Positions 1 through 8,484 of a DNA stretch of 64,000 bases are shown in pieces. The notes under the pieces were generated by a model that was not told the origin of the DNA, ran no database searches, and saw nothing but the letters and a program-made list of their open reading frames with translations. The translations under genes and the position numbers were made by a program. How positions within the stretch are numbered: the first letter of the stretch is position 1; every line of letters begins with the position of its first letter. Source of the stretch: Mycobacteroides sp. CBMA 271 (GTDB lineage Bacteria > Actinomycetota > Actinomycetes > Mycobacteriales > Mycobacteriaceae); contig NZ_VTHB01000005.1 of the NCBI RefSeq assembly GCF_009729205.1, forward strand, positions 310,001 to 374,000. Reading direction: 5' to 3'.

Positions 1-270
1 GTAGACAAGGGAATCGCCAAGGCACTGACCGGGTCGATTCGCCCCTGGACCCCGCCGACTCCGCCGACCGCGCCGCCAGCCGATCCCAACCAACCGCCAC
101 CACCGCCGGCGGACCCGAACCAACCGCCACCGCCGGCCGATCCCAACCAACCGCCGCCACCGCCGGCCCCCGCGGCTCCGGGCGCGGCTACTCCTGAACC
201 GGCGCCTCCTGGCCAACCCGCACCTCCTGCGGCGCCCGCGCCCGCGCCTGCACCCGGGGTCCCGGTCTGA
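1..270 (+). CDS. 3' end of a proline-rich (probably exported) protein
   Basis: The open frame enters from the left edge and stops at TGA 268-270, so only the last 89 residues are visible. After a short ordered piece (VDKGIAKALTGSIRPW) it becomes almost pure Pro/Ala, with three near-copies of the unit ADPNQPPPP followed by an Ala-Pro tail ending in PGVPV. Such tails are common in exported mycobacterial envelope proteins, where they probably cross the cell wall. The catalytic or binding part lies outside the window, so the family cannot be named. A strong hairpin follows the stop. Confidence 0.7.
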   Translation, partial: VDKGIAKALTGSIRPWTPPTPPTAPPADPNQPPPPPADPNQPPPPADPNQPPPPPAPAAPGAATPEPAPPGQPAPPAAPAPAPAPGVPV

Positions 271-276
271 CATCGA

Positions 277-323
277 ACAAAGCGGCAGTCCGCGGATCTA
301 GCATTCGCGAACTGCCGCTTTGT
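277..323. terminator. Intrinsic-type terminator hairpin
   Basis: Perfect 13-bp inverted repeat: ACAAAGCGGCAGT at 277-289 and ACTGCCGCTTTGT at 311-323, with a 21-nt loop, starting 7 nt after the upstream stop. The T tract on the 3' side is weak (TTTGTTATT), as is usual in mycobacteria. It separates the proline-rich gene from the small membrane protein gene. Confidence 0.75.
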
Positions 324-342
324 TATTGGTCCACTCAGCACC

Positions 343-540
343 GTGCAGGAGGATGAACGATCGCCCTCGCGGTGGCCGTGGTACATCGTGGTCGGCGTCG
401 CCGAAGCACTACTTGGCGGATTTCTCCTGAGCTTCTACTACGAGACCGCCAACGGCGGAAAGTGGTTCACTTTTTTCGCCGCGCTGCTTGGTTCAACAAT
501 TCTGCTGTCCCTCATCAAGCTGGTGCGAAAGCAGAATTGA
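343..540 (+). CDS. Small two-helix membrane protein
   Basis: A 65-residue protein with a short charged N-terminus, a hydrophobic helix at about residues 11-33 (WPWYIVVGVAEALLGGFLL), a polar loop (YETANGGK) and a second helix at about 40-60, ending in a basic KLVRKQN tail. This predicts a two-pass inner-membrane protein. The GTG start has no good Shine-Dalgarno sequence, so the message may be leaderless or the start could be misplaced. No family is recognised. It is convergent with the GlsB-like gene. Coding status is supported by the membrane topology rather than by homology. Confidence 0.55.
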   Translation: MQEDERSPSRWPWYIVVGVAEALLGGFLLSFYYETANGGKWFTFFAALLGSTILLSLIKLVRKQN

Positions 541-552
541 CGCTGCCTGGCT

Positions 553-825
553 CTAGGACGATTTTCCCGCGATGAACTTGTAGCCAGCGAGCAGAATCAC
601 CGCGCCAACGAGCGCGCCGAGGAAGGCGTGGTTGATCGGCGGGGTAAGCGTGAATTTGTGCGGGGCGAACACCAGGCTCCCTAGCGTCCCACCGACGTAC
701 CCACCGACAATGCCCAGCACTGCGGTCATGATCCAACCGAAGTTCTCTTTGCCGGGCACGATCAGTCGCGCGACGAACCCCACGATGAGACCAAGAATGA
801 TCATCCAGATCACGTGCATAACCAT
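553..825 (-). CDS. GlsB/YeaQ/YmgE family (transglycosylase-associated) membrane protein
   Basis: A 90-residue, three-helix membrane protein with the family pattern of glycine-rich helices: IILGLIVGFVARLIVPG near the start, then TAVLGIVGGYVGGTLGSLVF, then LGALVGAVILLAGYKFI. It matches the length (80-90 residues) and G-rich repeats of the YeaQ/YmgE/GlsB family, found widely as stress-induced small membrane proteins of unknown mechanism. It is transcribed divergently from the nitrate reductase gene, with about 210 bp between them. Confidence 0.85.
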   Translation of the reverse strand: MVMHVIWMIILGLIVGFVARLIVPGKENFGWIMTAVLGIVGGYVGGTLGSLVFAPHKFTLTPPINHAFLGALVGAVILLAGYKFIAGKSS

Positions 826-1034
826 GTCTAGCTCCTTCGAATATGTGTTGCTGGTGAAACGAGCGTCGACCCGGTGCTGATGCTAGTGGAACTCCAGCCC
901 CGTCGGCGCTGTAACGAACCGTAGTTGGCGAAGAAGCAACCTCACGATCAAATAGTGACGCCGGTGAGGACGCGTTGACGCCCGGATAACCTGCGCGGAA
1001 GCTTCCGGGAATCTGATTCGCTCACCATGGCGGG

Positions 1035-4000
1035 GTGACCGAATGTAGTGCGCCGCCCGTCGAGCACCGCGCCGCGTGCTCGTACTGCGGTGTCGGCTGC
1101 GGAGTGGTGGTGCGCTCCACATCGGGCACGGTGACCGTGAACGGAAAGGGCCCGGTCACCATCGCCACGGTCGAGGGCGACGCATTGCACCCGAGTAACC
1201 ACGGCCGCCTGTGCACCAAGGGCGCCACCCATGCGCAGCTGATGACCGCCGACGGCCGGATGACCAGCGCGTATATCCGTCCCGAACGCGGACAAGAGCC
1301 CGTCCCCACGCCGCTCGCCGCGGCGACCGTCGACGCGGGGCGCCGGCTCCGGCAGATCCTGGACACGCACGGCCCCGATGCCGTCGCCCTGTACGTGTCC
1401 GGTCAGATGACCTTGGAAGCTCAGTATCTGGCGAACAAGCTCGCGAAGGGGTACATCCGCACCACGCAGATTGAATCCAACTCTCGGCTGTGCATGGCCA
1501 GTGCCGGCACCGGATACACACAATCCCTCGGCTCGGACGGACCTCCGGGTTCGTACGCCGATATCGAGCAGGCCGACCTGTTCCTCGTCATCGGCGCGAA
1601 CATGGCCGACTGCCACCCGATCCTGTTCTTGCGCATGGCCGACCGGTTGGCCAGTGGCGCGCGGCTGATCGTGGTGGATCCGCGACGCACCGCCACCGCC
1701 GAACGAGCCGATCTGTACCTGCAGATCACGCCGGGAACCGACCTAGCTCTGCTGAACGGACTGCTGCATCTGCTGGTTGAGAACGGTGACATCGACTCCG
1801 ATTTCATAGCCGAACACACCGACGGCTGGTCGGGTATGCCGGACTTCCTCGCCGCCTATCCACCCGCCGCGGTCGCCGCGGTCACAGGGCTGGCCGAGGA
1901 CGACATCCGCACCGCCGCACGGTGGATCGGAGAGGCCCGCGAATGGATGACGTTATGGACGATGGGCCTCAATCAGAGCACCCACGGCACCTGGAACACC
2001 AACGCAATCTGCAATCTGCATCTGGCGACCGGGGCGATTTGCCGGCCGGGTAGCGGACCGTTCTCGTTGACGGGCCAGCCAAATGCGATGGGCGGCAGGG
2101 AGATGGGCTACATGGGGCCCGGACTACCCGGCCAGCGCTCCGTGAAATCCGCCGCCGATCGGGAGTTCGTCGAACAGCAGTGGCAGCTGGCACCGGGGAC
2201 CATCCGCGAGGAATTCGGTACCGGCACCGTCGACATGTTCGCCCAGATGGCGACCGGGAGCGTCAAGGCGTGTTGGATCATCTGCACCAATCCAGTTGCC
2301 TCGGTGGCAAATCGACAGAACGTGATCGACGGGCTGCGTCGAGCCGAGCTGGTGATCACCCAGGACACGTTTTTGTCCACGGCCACCAACGAGTACGCCG
2401 ACGTCATGTTGCCTGCCGCGCTGTGGGCGGAATCCGACGGCGTCTCGGTCAACTCGGAGCGGACGGTGACCCTGACCAACCGGGCCGCCGATGCGCCCGG
2501 CGACGCCCAGCCCGACTGGCGTTTGATCTGCGATGTGGCCGCCGCGATGGGATTCGGCGATGCCTTCGACTACTCCACAAGCGAGGAGATATTCGACGAG
2601 ATCCGCGCATTCTGGAATCCGCGCACGGGTTACGACATGCGCGGGGTGAGCTACGCACGGCTGCGGCAAGGTCCTGCGCAATGGCCCTGCCCGCCGGGCG
2701 ATTCGGGGAATTCTGCAGACAGGAATCCGATTCGGTATCTGAACGACGGGATCAGCCAGGACCTGTACATCGACGAGGACGGCCACGTGCCGCGGCTGGC
2801 GTTCGCCACCCCCTCACGCCGCGCTATGTTCCACGCCCGAGCGCATCGCGATCCCGCCGAGCTCCCCGGTAACGGTTATCCGATGATCCTGAATACCGGT
2901 CGATTGCAACATCATTGGCACACCCTCACCAAGACCGGACGTATCAAGACACTCGATCGGCTCCATCCGTCGCCCTTTATCGAGATTCATCCTCACGATG
3001 CCGCGACACTCGGAATCGACGAGGGCGATATCGTCGAAGTCGCCTCGCGTCGCGGCAGTGCCGAGCTTCCCGCGGTCGTCAGCGATAGGGTCAAGCGGGG
3101 CAGCTGTTTTGCACCCTTCCACTGGAATGACATCCAGGGGCCCGGGCTGACGATCAACGCCGTGACCAACGATGCCGTCGACCCCGATTCGCTACAGCCG
3201 GAGTTCAAAGTCAGCGCCGTGATGCTGCGCCCCACCGGTCGGACCGTCCTCAAGGAGGCAGTCGACGCGCCAACACAAGCGCTCGGGGACATAGCGATTC
3301 TGTGGACATCGCAGACCGGCAACGCCGAGAACGCGGCCGCCTCGGTGCATCGACTGTTGGAGACCGCGGGGATATCGGCGACGCTCACCGCGATGGACGA
3401 GTGCGACCCCGCCGATCTCGGCGCGGTCCGCACGGCAGTGGTCATCGCGAGCAGCTTCGGCGAAGGCGGACCGCCCGATAACGGGGCACGGTTCTGGTCG
3501 GCACTGACAGGGATCCCGGGGACCACCCACCCGTTTGACCACATGCGCTACGCGGTGCTGGGATTCGGGGATCGTGCGTACGCAGATTTCTGCGGCCACG
3601 CGAAAGCTCTCGACACGCGCCTGCAGGAGCTCGGCGCCACCCCGGTCCTCGGCCGGGTCGATGGCGAGGCCGCCGACCGATCGCTGATCGCGTCGTGGAC
3701 CGCAGACCTGCTGGAGGCAATTGGGGAGGGGACCGCCGCGAGCACCGAGGCGGTCCGGCGACTACGCAGCAACGGGCTTCCGGTGACCGCACCGGAACGC
3801 TTCACCCGGGGCGCACCCATCCTGGCGGCGTTGTCGCACAACGAGATTCTCTCGGCCCCCGGCTCCGGCAAGGAGGTGCGACGAATCGAGTTCGACCTCT
3901 CCGGTCACGATGTCGACTACTCGGTGGGCGACGCGCTGGGAATCTACCCGACCAATCGCGACGAAGACGTCCAACGCTGGCTTACCGCAACCGGTTTCGA

Positions 4001-4925
4001 TGGCGCGCTGCCCATTACGATCGACGGCGGCGAGCTTCCGCTGGCCACCGCCCTGGCCAGTCACTACGACATCTGCCGAGTGACCGACGACCTGCTGCGG
4101 TTCATCGCCGAGAGACGCACCGACAAACCAGCGAAAAAGCTGCTGCGCGGCACCAGCGACTCGGCCACCGAGGCGCGCGCATTGTGGCGGCAGGGCCGAA
4201 ATGCCCTCGACGTACTTCGCGAGTTTCCCATCCGTGCCGATATCGAAGAATGGCAACAGGTCCTGATCCGGCTCACCCCGCGCCAGTACTCGATTTCCTC
4301 GAGCCCCCTGGTCAGCCCGCGGGCCGTCGCGTTGACCGTGTCCATCGTCCGATATCGGGGGCCGGACGGGTCGGCGCGGGGCGGGGTGGGGTCGACCTTC
4401 TTGGCCGACCGCGCGCAGCACCTTCCTGTCCCGATCTTCTTGCAGCGCTCACCGCATTTCCGACCGCCCGATACGGCGGACACGCCGATGATCATGATCG
4501 GCCCCGGAACCGGTATCGCGCCATTCCGCGGATTCCTGCAGGAACGTCGCGCGCTAGGGCATACCGGTCGCAACTGGCTGTTCTTCGGTGATCAGCACCG
4601 CAACCAGCACTTCTACTACCGCGACGAGCTCGACGGGTACCTGCGAGACGGCTCGCTGCGCCGTCTCGATCTTGCATTCTCACGTGACCAGCACAAACGC
4701 ATCTACGTGCAGCACCGGATGCTGGAGCAGGGGGCGCAGTTGTGGCAGTGGCTATCCGAGGGCGCGCACGTCTATGTGTGTGGAGACGCCAGCCGCATGG
4801 CTAAGGATGTCGACGGCGCATTGCTCGCCGTCGCCCAGAAACACGGACGGATGTCGGGGGAGCAGGCACTCGAGTTCCGCAAGGAACTGGTTGCCGAGAA
4901 ACGCTACGTCCGCGACGTCTACTGA
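1035..4925 (+). CDS. nasN: Assimilatory nitrate reductase fused to a CysJ-like diflavin reductase (NasN-like)
   Basis: A 1296-residue fusion. Residues 1-730 are a bis-MGD molybdopterin oxidoreductase with an N-terminal 4Fe-4S ligand set C15-x2-C18-x3-C22...C60. Residues about 750-900 are a flavodoxin-like FMN domain (TSQTGNAEN). About 920-1296 form an FAD/NADPH reductase with RQYS near 1082, GPGTGIAPFRGFLQER near 1156 and a C-terminal aromatic ending YVRDVY. Electrons would run NADPH-FAD-FMN-FeS-Mo to reduce nitrate to nitrite in the cytoplasm. This architecture matches the mycobacterial NasN type, which needs no separate electron donor. The GTG start puts the Fe-S motif at the expected distance from the N-terminus. 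It stands alone here; no nirBD or transporter is adjacent. Sulfite reductase activity is unlikely because no siroheme domain is present. Confidence 0.88.
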   Translation: MTECSAPPVEHRAACSYCGVGCGVVVRSTSGTVTVNGKGPVTIATVEGDALHPSNHGRLCTKGATHAQLMTADGRMTSAYIRPERGQEPVPTPLAAATVDAGRRLRQILDTHGPDAVALYVSGQMTLEAQYLANKLAKGYIRTTQIESNSRLCMASAGTGYTQSLGSDGPPGSYADIEQADLFLVIGANMADCHPILFLRMADRLASGARLIVVDPRRTATAERADLYLQITPGTDLALLNGLLHLLVENGDIDSDFIAEHTDGWSGMPDFLAAYPPAAVAAVTGLAEDDIRTAARWIGEAREWMTLWTMGLNQSTHGTWNTNAICNLHLATGAICRPGSGPFSLTGQPNAMGGREMGYMGPGLPGQRSVKSAADREFVEQQWQLAPGTIREEFGTGTVDMFAQMATGSVKACWIICTNPVASVANRQNVIDGLRRAELVITQDTFLSTATNEYADVMLPAALWAESDGVSVNSERTVTLTNRAADAPGDAQPDWRLICDVAAAMGFGDAFDYSTSEEIFDEIRAFWNPRTGYDMRGVSYARLRQGPAQWPCPPGDSGNSADRNPIRYLNDGISQDLYIDEDGHVPRLAFATPSRRAMFHARAHRDPAELPGNGYPMILNTGRLQHHWHTLTKTGRIKTLDRLHPSPFIEIHPHDAATLGIDEGDIVEVASRRGSAELPAVVSDRVKRGSCFAPFHWNDIQGPGLTINAVTNDAVDPDSLQPEFKVSAVMLRPTGRTVLKEAVDAPTQALGDIAILWTSQTGNAENAAASVHRLLETAGISATLTAMDECDPADLGAVRTAVVIASSFGEGGPPDNGARFWSALTGIPGTTHPFDHMRYAVLGFGDRAYADFCGHAKALDTRLQELGATPVLGRVDGEAADRSLIASWTADLLEAIGEGTAASTEAVRRLRSNGLPVTAPERFTRGAPILAALSHNEILSAPGSGKEVRRIEFDLSGHDVDYSVGDALGIYPTNRDEDVQRWLTATGFDGALPITIDGGELPLATALASHYDICRVTDDLLRFIAERRTDKPAKKLLRGTSDSATEARALWRQGRNALDVLREFPIRADIEEWQQVLIRLTPRQYSISSSPLVSPRAVALTVSIVRYRGPDGSARGGVGSTFLADRAQHLPVPIFLQRSPHFRPPDTADTPMIMIGPGTGIAPFRGFLQERRALGHTGRNWLFFGDQHRNQHFYYRDELDGYLRDGSLRRLDLAFSRDQHKRIYVQHRMLEQGAQLWQWLSEGAHVYVCGDASRMAKDVDGALLAVAQKHGRMSGEQALEFRKELVAEKRYVRDVY

Positions 4926-4944
4926 GCCGCCGCGCTATATTCGT

Positions 4945-5008
4945 CACGCGCGATGGATCTCGCCGGGGCCTGTCCCGAACCGCCACTGATGGCTGATAGT
5001 TCCTGTGT
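4945..5008 (+). promoter_or_regulatory. Fluoride (crcB) riboswitch
   Basis: Between nasN and the crcB pair the sequence matches the fluoride aptamer by eye. P1 is GCGA/TCGC around an ATGG loop (4950-4963), then comes AACCGCC (4978-4984), then GATGGCTGATAGTTCCTG (4988-5005). The loop GGATCT can pair with AGTTCC near the 3' end with one mismatch, giving the aptamer pseudoknot. A -10-like TATATT at 4936-4941 lies just upstream, so transcription could begin at about 4948. Fluoride should turn on the two exporter genes below. The first possible GTG start (5005) lies inside the aptamer, which favours a later start for crcB. Confidence 0.85.
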
Positions 5009-5025
5009 TGGTGTGTCGTAACACG

Positions 5026-5502
5026 ATGGGACCGAATGTGGCAGGTGGATACCGCGAAGAGCGCAATGAGTCCACGCGACCCCTACATCTTCAACCGTCC
5101 GCGCTGCTGTGGGTGTTCCTCGGCGGCATGGTCGGGACCGCGTTGCGGTACTGGTTCGAATTGATGTGGCCGGCCTCGGGCACCTCATGGCCGTGGGGGA
5201 CGTTCGCGGCCAACCTTTCCGGGGCGTTCATCCTCGGCGCGCTGCTGGAGACGCTCACGCTGCTGGGGCCGGATGCGGGCTGGCGCCAACGCCTCCGGCT
5301 GTGTCTGGGGACGGGTCTGTGTGGTGCATTCACCACCTACAGCGCGCTCGCGCTGGAAGTCAGCACGCTCACCCGCCACGGCTTCACGGGCATCGGCGTG
5401 GGGTACGCATTGGTCAGCGTCGCAGCGGGTTTGGCAGCCGCGCTGGCCGGGATAGCCACCGCGGCGCGGGCCCTCGCCCGCTATTCGGGGGACACCACAT
5501 GA
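5026..5502 (+). CDS. crcB1: Fluoride channel CrcB/Fluc, subunit 1
   Basis: About 158 residues with four predicted helices. Family signatures are GGMVGTALRYW, NLSGAFILGALL and GTGLCGAFTTYSAL, the last holding the phenylalanine-box/Thr-Thr-Tyr-Ser region of Fluc channels. These form dual-topology dimers exporting F-. ATG 5026 is preferred because an upstream in-frame GTG (5005) overlaps the riboswitch; GTG 5038 is another option. The extra 30 or so hydrophilic residues before the first helix are unusual, so a still later start is possible. The stop overlaps the start of crcB2 (ATGA). Confidence 0.9.
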   Translation: MGPNVAGGYREERNESTRPLHLQPSALLWVFLGGMVGTALRYWFELMWPASGTSWPWGTFAANLSGAFILGALLETLTLLGPDAGWRQRLRLCLGTGLCGAFTTYSALALEVSTLTRHGFTGIGVGYALVSVAAGLAAALAGIATAARALARYSGDTT

Positions 5503-5870
5503 TGGCCATTGTCGTGATCCTGGCCGGCGCCCTGGGCGCCGTGGTGCGGTTCGTCGTCGACTCCGCGATCAAGCAGCGCCGGACCTCTCGATTTCCCTGG
5601 ACCACTCTGCTCATCAATGTCAGTGGATCGGCCCTCATCGGCATGCTGGCCGGCCTGGTGATCTTCCACGACGCGTCGCCCGGACTGCTCGCCATCCTCG
5701 GCACCGGTTTCTGCGGCGGCTATACGACCTTCAGTACCGCCAGCGTCGAATCCGTGCGATTGATCGAGCAGCGCCGTTGGTCCCTCGCCCTGTACAACAC
5801 GTTCGGCGCGCTGCTCGCCAGCATCGCGGCGTGCGCCGCGGGGCTGGCGCTCGGGTGGCTGCTGGCGTGA
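5499..5870 (+). CDS. crcB2: Fluoride channel CrcB/Fluc, subunit 2
   Basis: A 123-residue Fluc protein (four helices) with NVSGSALIGMLAG and GTGFCGGYTTFSTAS, the typical CrcB signature. It begins MMAIVVILAG at an ATG overlapping the crcB1 stop by 4 nt, so the two are translationally coupled. Tandem crcB genes are common in Actinobacteria and Firmicutes, where the two products form antiparallel heterodimers. Control is inferred to come from the fluoride riboswitch upstream of crcB1. Confidence 0.92.
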   Translation: MMAIVVILAGALGAVVRFVVDSAIKQRRTSRFPWTTLLINVSGSALIGMLAGLVIFHDASPGLLAILGTGFCGGYTTFSTASVESVRLIEQRRWSLALYNTFGALLASIAACAAGLALGWLLA

Positions 5871-5880
5871 GGATGTAGGT

Positions 5881-6324
5881 ATGACCGAGTCGCCGGTGGC
5901 CCATCTGGTGGTCGGATGGGATCGGCAGCCACCCAGTACGGCCGCGTTGCGCTTCGCGACGGATTTGGCCGGGCGATTGAATGCATGTGTGCACGTAGTG
6001 CACATTCTGGACATGGACGACGAGCCACTGGATCCCGATACGGACAGCTGGGAGTCGCAGTCCCAGGAGGCCGTATCGGCTGCCGAGGCCAGAGCTCGCG
6101 AAGAGCTCGCGGGGCGGGACGTGCGCTGGGAGTATCACCGCGCGCACGGCCCCGCGGCCGCTCAGCTTCTCGAGGTGGCACAGCAGAACGAGGCTCTCAT
6201 GATCATTCTGGGCAGCCCACGAGGCGGGCCCGTATCAGCACTCGACGTATTACTTGGGCATTCGGTGTCCCATCGATTGATCGGCGCAAAGCGAATTCCG
6301 CTCGTGCTCGTGCCGGCCACCTGA
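5881..6324 (+). CDS. Universal stress protein (UspA family), single domain
   Basis: A 147-residue single Usp domain. It starts HLVVGWDRQPPSTAALRFA (strand 1 with the Asp) and has the ATP-binding pattern G-x2-G-x9-G-S/T at residues 111 onward (GSPRGGPVSALDVLLGHS), finishing with a strand PLVLVPA. It should therefore be an ATP-binding Usp rather than the non-binding type. It lies 10 nt after crcB2, so it may be co-transcribed with the fluoride exporters, although Usp genes are not standard fluoride-operon members in any scheme I can cite with certainty. Confidence 0.88.
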   Translation: MTESPVAHLVVGWDRQPPSTAALRFATDLAGRLNACVHVVHILDMDDEPLDPDTDSWESQSQEAVSAAEARAREELAGRDVRWEYHRAHGPAAAQLLEVAQQNEALMIILGSPRGGPVSALDVLLGHSVSHRLIGAKRIPLVLVPAT

Positions 6325-6375
6325 CAGCACGTTCACGGCTATCGATTGGTTACTACTGTCCTGTAGCCTTGCGCG

Positions 6376-7521
6376 GTGCACAGCAAATCCCGCTTCCCGC
6401 GGGGGGTTGACCGGGGTCCCGTCACCATCGATGGGGTCACCGTGGCACTGAGAGCACCTCGACTGTCGGACGGTCCGTCGTGGCGCGAGACCGCGTCGAG
6501 GTTCGCCGCCAGGCTTTCCCCGGCATTCGGCCGCGACGATATGGACTGGGAATCCGCACATTCACCGGTGATGTGGGCGGACACCTGGCGTGCGGCCCTG
6601 GGGGATGCGAAGGCCGGAGGCGTATCCTATGTGCTGGTACGGATCGACAACGACACCGAAAAAGTGGTGGGCCAGTTCTCGGTGACCGGCAGAGATCCGC
6701 GCACGGGCGGCGCCGAGATCTCCATCTGGTCCGCCGACGTTTCCCCGGTAGTGAGCAGATGGGCTCAGCTGACGTCCGCACTGTCGGCCTTCGAGGGCAA
6801 CCCTGCCATCCCACACGCGCTGATACCCGTCGCGGTGTCGAATGTTCGCGCAAACATGTTCGCCTCCTCGCTAGGCTGGACTCAGCTACAGACTCGGCAC
6901 CAGTTGCGCAGCTACGACGGTCAGATATCGGACCACCACATTTGGATTCTGGTGAATACGGCCGCGAGTCGCGATGCGATGAGGCGTCAGCTGTTGGCAC
7001 TTCCCTGCGCCAGAGCCGATTCCCAGCCCATTGCGCCCCGCGCCTCGCAGCCGCTATATATCGCGGCCTGGGGCAGATACCTCGTGCGCCGTGCGCGACA
7101 AAGACTTCGCACCGCAAAGGATGTTCGCCCCCGCCCGCCAGTTCTCGAAATACCCTCCGCCAATGGGGAAGTGGTGCGCCTCGAGCCCTCCAGCCATGAT
7201 CGGTACCGCGTCACGATGAGCGAGCGCCCGGCCGGTTCGATCGACGTTTACTCCGATGCGGGAACCTCGACCAGCGAGCTAGTGCCGCACATCAGTTCGT
7301 GGGTACCGGAAGACGCACGGGTAGCGGCGGTGGCCCAGCTTGCCCGCCAGCTGGCGGAGGGCCCGCGCGCGTCACGCCGGACGGTCGTCACGATCCGGGC
7401 TGGAGACTCCGCGATCGCCAATGATCTTGTCGCTCTTGGCTTCATCGATGAAGGTGACGCGCCACCGAGCCTCGGCGAGGAAGGCGTGCCGCGCCGGATG
7501 TGGACGCTGATTCGCGGCTAG
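6376..7521 (+). CDS. GNAT-like acetyltransferase-related protein with an extra C-terminal domain
   Basis: A 381-residue protein. Residues about 15-200 resemble a RimJ-type GNAT: VALRAPRLSDGPSWRET at the start, a GQFSV strand, AEISIWSADVSP, and a helix with NVRANMFASSLGW, corresponding to the N-S/A-x-x-x-x-x-LGF region of GNATs. A linker of basic residues (about 230-265) leads to a second small domain that again ends like a GNAT (NDLVALGFIDEGD). The canonical acetyl-CoA loop (Q/R-x-x-G-x-G/A) is not clear, so activity is uncertain. The GTG start lies just after a TAGCCT -10-like box, which suggests a leaderless message. Its stop shares the CTAG tetranucleotide with the convergent methyltransferase. 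Confidence 0.6.
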   Translation: MHSKSRFPRGVDRGPVTIDGVTVALRAPRLSDGPSWRETASRFAARLSPAFGRDDMDWESAHSPVMWADTWRAALGDAKAGGVSYVLVRIDNDTEKVVGQFSVTGRDPRTGGAEISIWSADVSPVVSRWAQLTSALSAFEGNPAIPHALIPVAVSNVRANMFASSLGWTQLQTRHQLRSYDGQISDHHIWILVNTAASRDAMRRQLLALPCARADSQPIAPRASQPLYIAAWGRYLVRRARQRLRTAKDVRPRPPVLEIPSANGEVVRLEPSSHDRYRVTMSERPAGSIDVYSDAGTSTSELVPHISSWVPEDARVAAVAQLARQLAEGPRASRRTVVTIRAGDSAIANDLVALGFIDEGDAPPSLGEEGVPRRMWTLIRG

Positions 7522-8453
7522 CTGCGCTGCGCGGTGGTGATCGCCGCCCGGCCGTCGACAGGTAATCGACTGACATACGTTGGCGCATAATGCTGCAGCA
7601 ATTCGCGGGTGGTCAGGTGCTGGCGGCACCGGAAACCGTGCGCCGCCAGCAGCGCATCGGCGTCGGCCGCGGTGAGGCCGGTGAGATACGGCTCCCCAAA
7701 CCGTGCAGCCGCCCCCGTCCATAGCCGGGCGCGAACAGAATCGCTCTCTCCGGTAACGACACTGGTATCGAGGTAGTCAAATACCACCAGGCTGCCTGGC
7801 GCACAGAGCGTCGCGAGATCGGCGAGTGTCGCGTCCAGCGCGTCTTGGGTCAGGTAGGCGGTCACGCCGAGCCAGATGATCAGGCTTGGCCGGGTGGGAT
7901 CAAAGTTGTTGGCGAGGAGTCTTTCACGGAGCACGTCGTGTTCGAAATCGCAGGGCACCCATACGGTCTCGTCGTCACCTTCGGCTGATTGGAGACGTTC
8001 CGCGGCGGCGCGTTTGTCCGCTTGGGTGGTAGGCGCGTCGACCTCGAAAATCTTGACGGGGCCGCCTACGGCTCGACGCAATGCGGTGGTGTCGAATCCG
8101 GCACCCAGCAGCACAACCTGCGTGACGCCGTCGTTGAGAGCAGCTTCGAGGATGTCATCGGTGTAGCGCACCCTCAAGACCAGGAAGAGATGTCCGGCAG
8201 CACCGAACACATACTTGAGACCCTCAATGAAGAGGCGAGCCGCCAGCGGATGGATCAACCAGGCCCGCAAGATGGGGCTGCGAACAAAATGCCGCGAGTA
8301 CGGATCATTGAGAAGGCGCCGCCCCGCCGGCTGCAAGGTCTCCGCTGCCCGTTGGGCAGCGCAAGATTGCGCCGTAAAACTCGCCCGACGATCAAGACGA
8401 CGACTGTTCACGCCCGGTCTCCGCTTCCGTGATAGTGGCGAAAGCTGTTGCAT
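7518..8453 (-). CDS. SAM-dependent methyltransferase, LCMT/TIGR00027-like mycobacterial family
   Basis: About 311 residues. Motif I is VVLLGAGFDTTALR (near 113-126), followed by the acidic motif II IFEVDAP and a C-terminal block YVSRLPV. This is the leucine-carboxyl-methyltransferase-like (PPM1/TIGR00027) group that is greatly expanded in mycobacteria. Few members have known substrates; many sit beside lipid and polyketide genes. The open frame extends upstream into mmpL, so I chose ATG 8453, giving a 31-nt gap after the mmpL stop. As the third gene of mmpS-mmpL-MT it probably methylates the lipid made by the neighbouring PKS or an intermediate; this is inference. Confidence 0.82.
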   Translation of the reverse strand: MQQLSPLSRKRRPGVNSRRLDRRASFTAQSCAAQRAAETLQPAGRRLLNDPYSRHFVRSPILRAWLIHPLAARLFIEGLKYVFGAAGHLFLVLRVRYTDDILEAALNDGVTQVVLLGAGFDTTALRRAVGGPVKIFEVDAPTTQADKRAAAERLQSAEGDDETVWVPCDFEHDVLRERLLANNFDPTRPSLIIWLGVTAYLTQDALDATLADLATLCAPGSLVVFDYLDTSVVTGESDSVRARLWTGAAARFGEPYLTGLTAADADALLAAHGFRCRQHLTTRELLQHYAPTYVSRLPVDGRAAITTAQRS

Positions 8454-8484
8454 TGCAATTTGATCCGCGATCGGAAGGATCGAA

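Noticed and set aside
911..930. Possible GlnR box upstream of the nitrate reductase (GTAAC...TAGTT)
   Set aside because: Only a weak half-match to GTnAC-n6-GaAAC. I would need a matrix search to claim it.
5005..5025. GTG 5005 as the start of crcB1
   Set aside because: It lies inside the end of the fluoride riboswitch and adds a Cys-containing polar leader unlike CrcB proteins.
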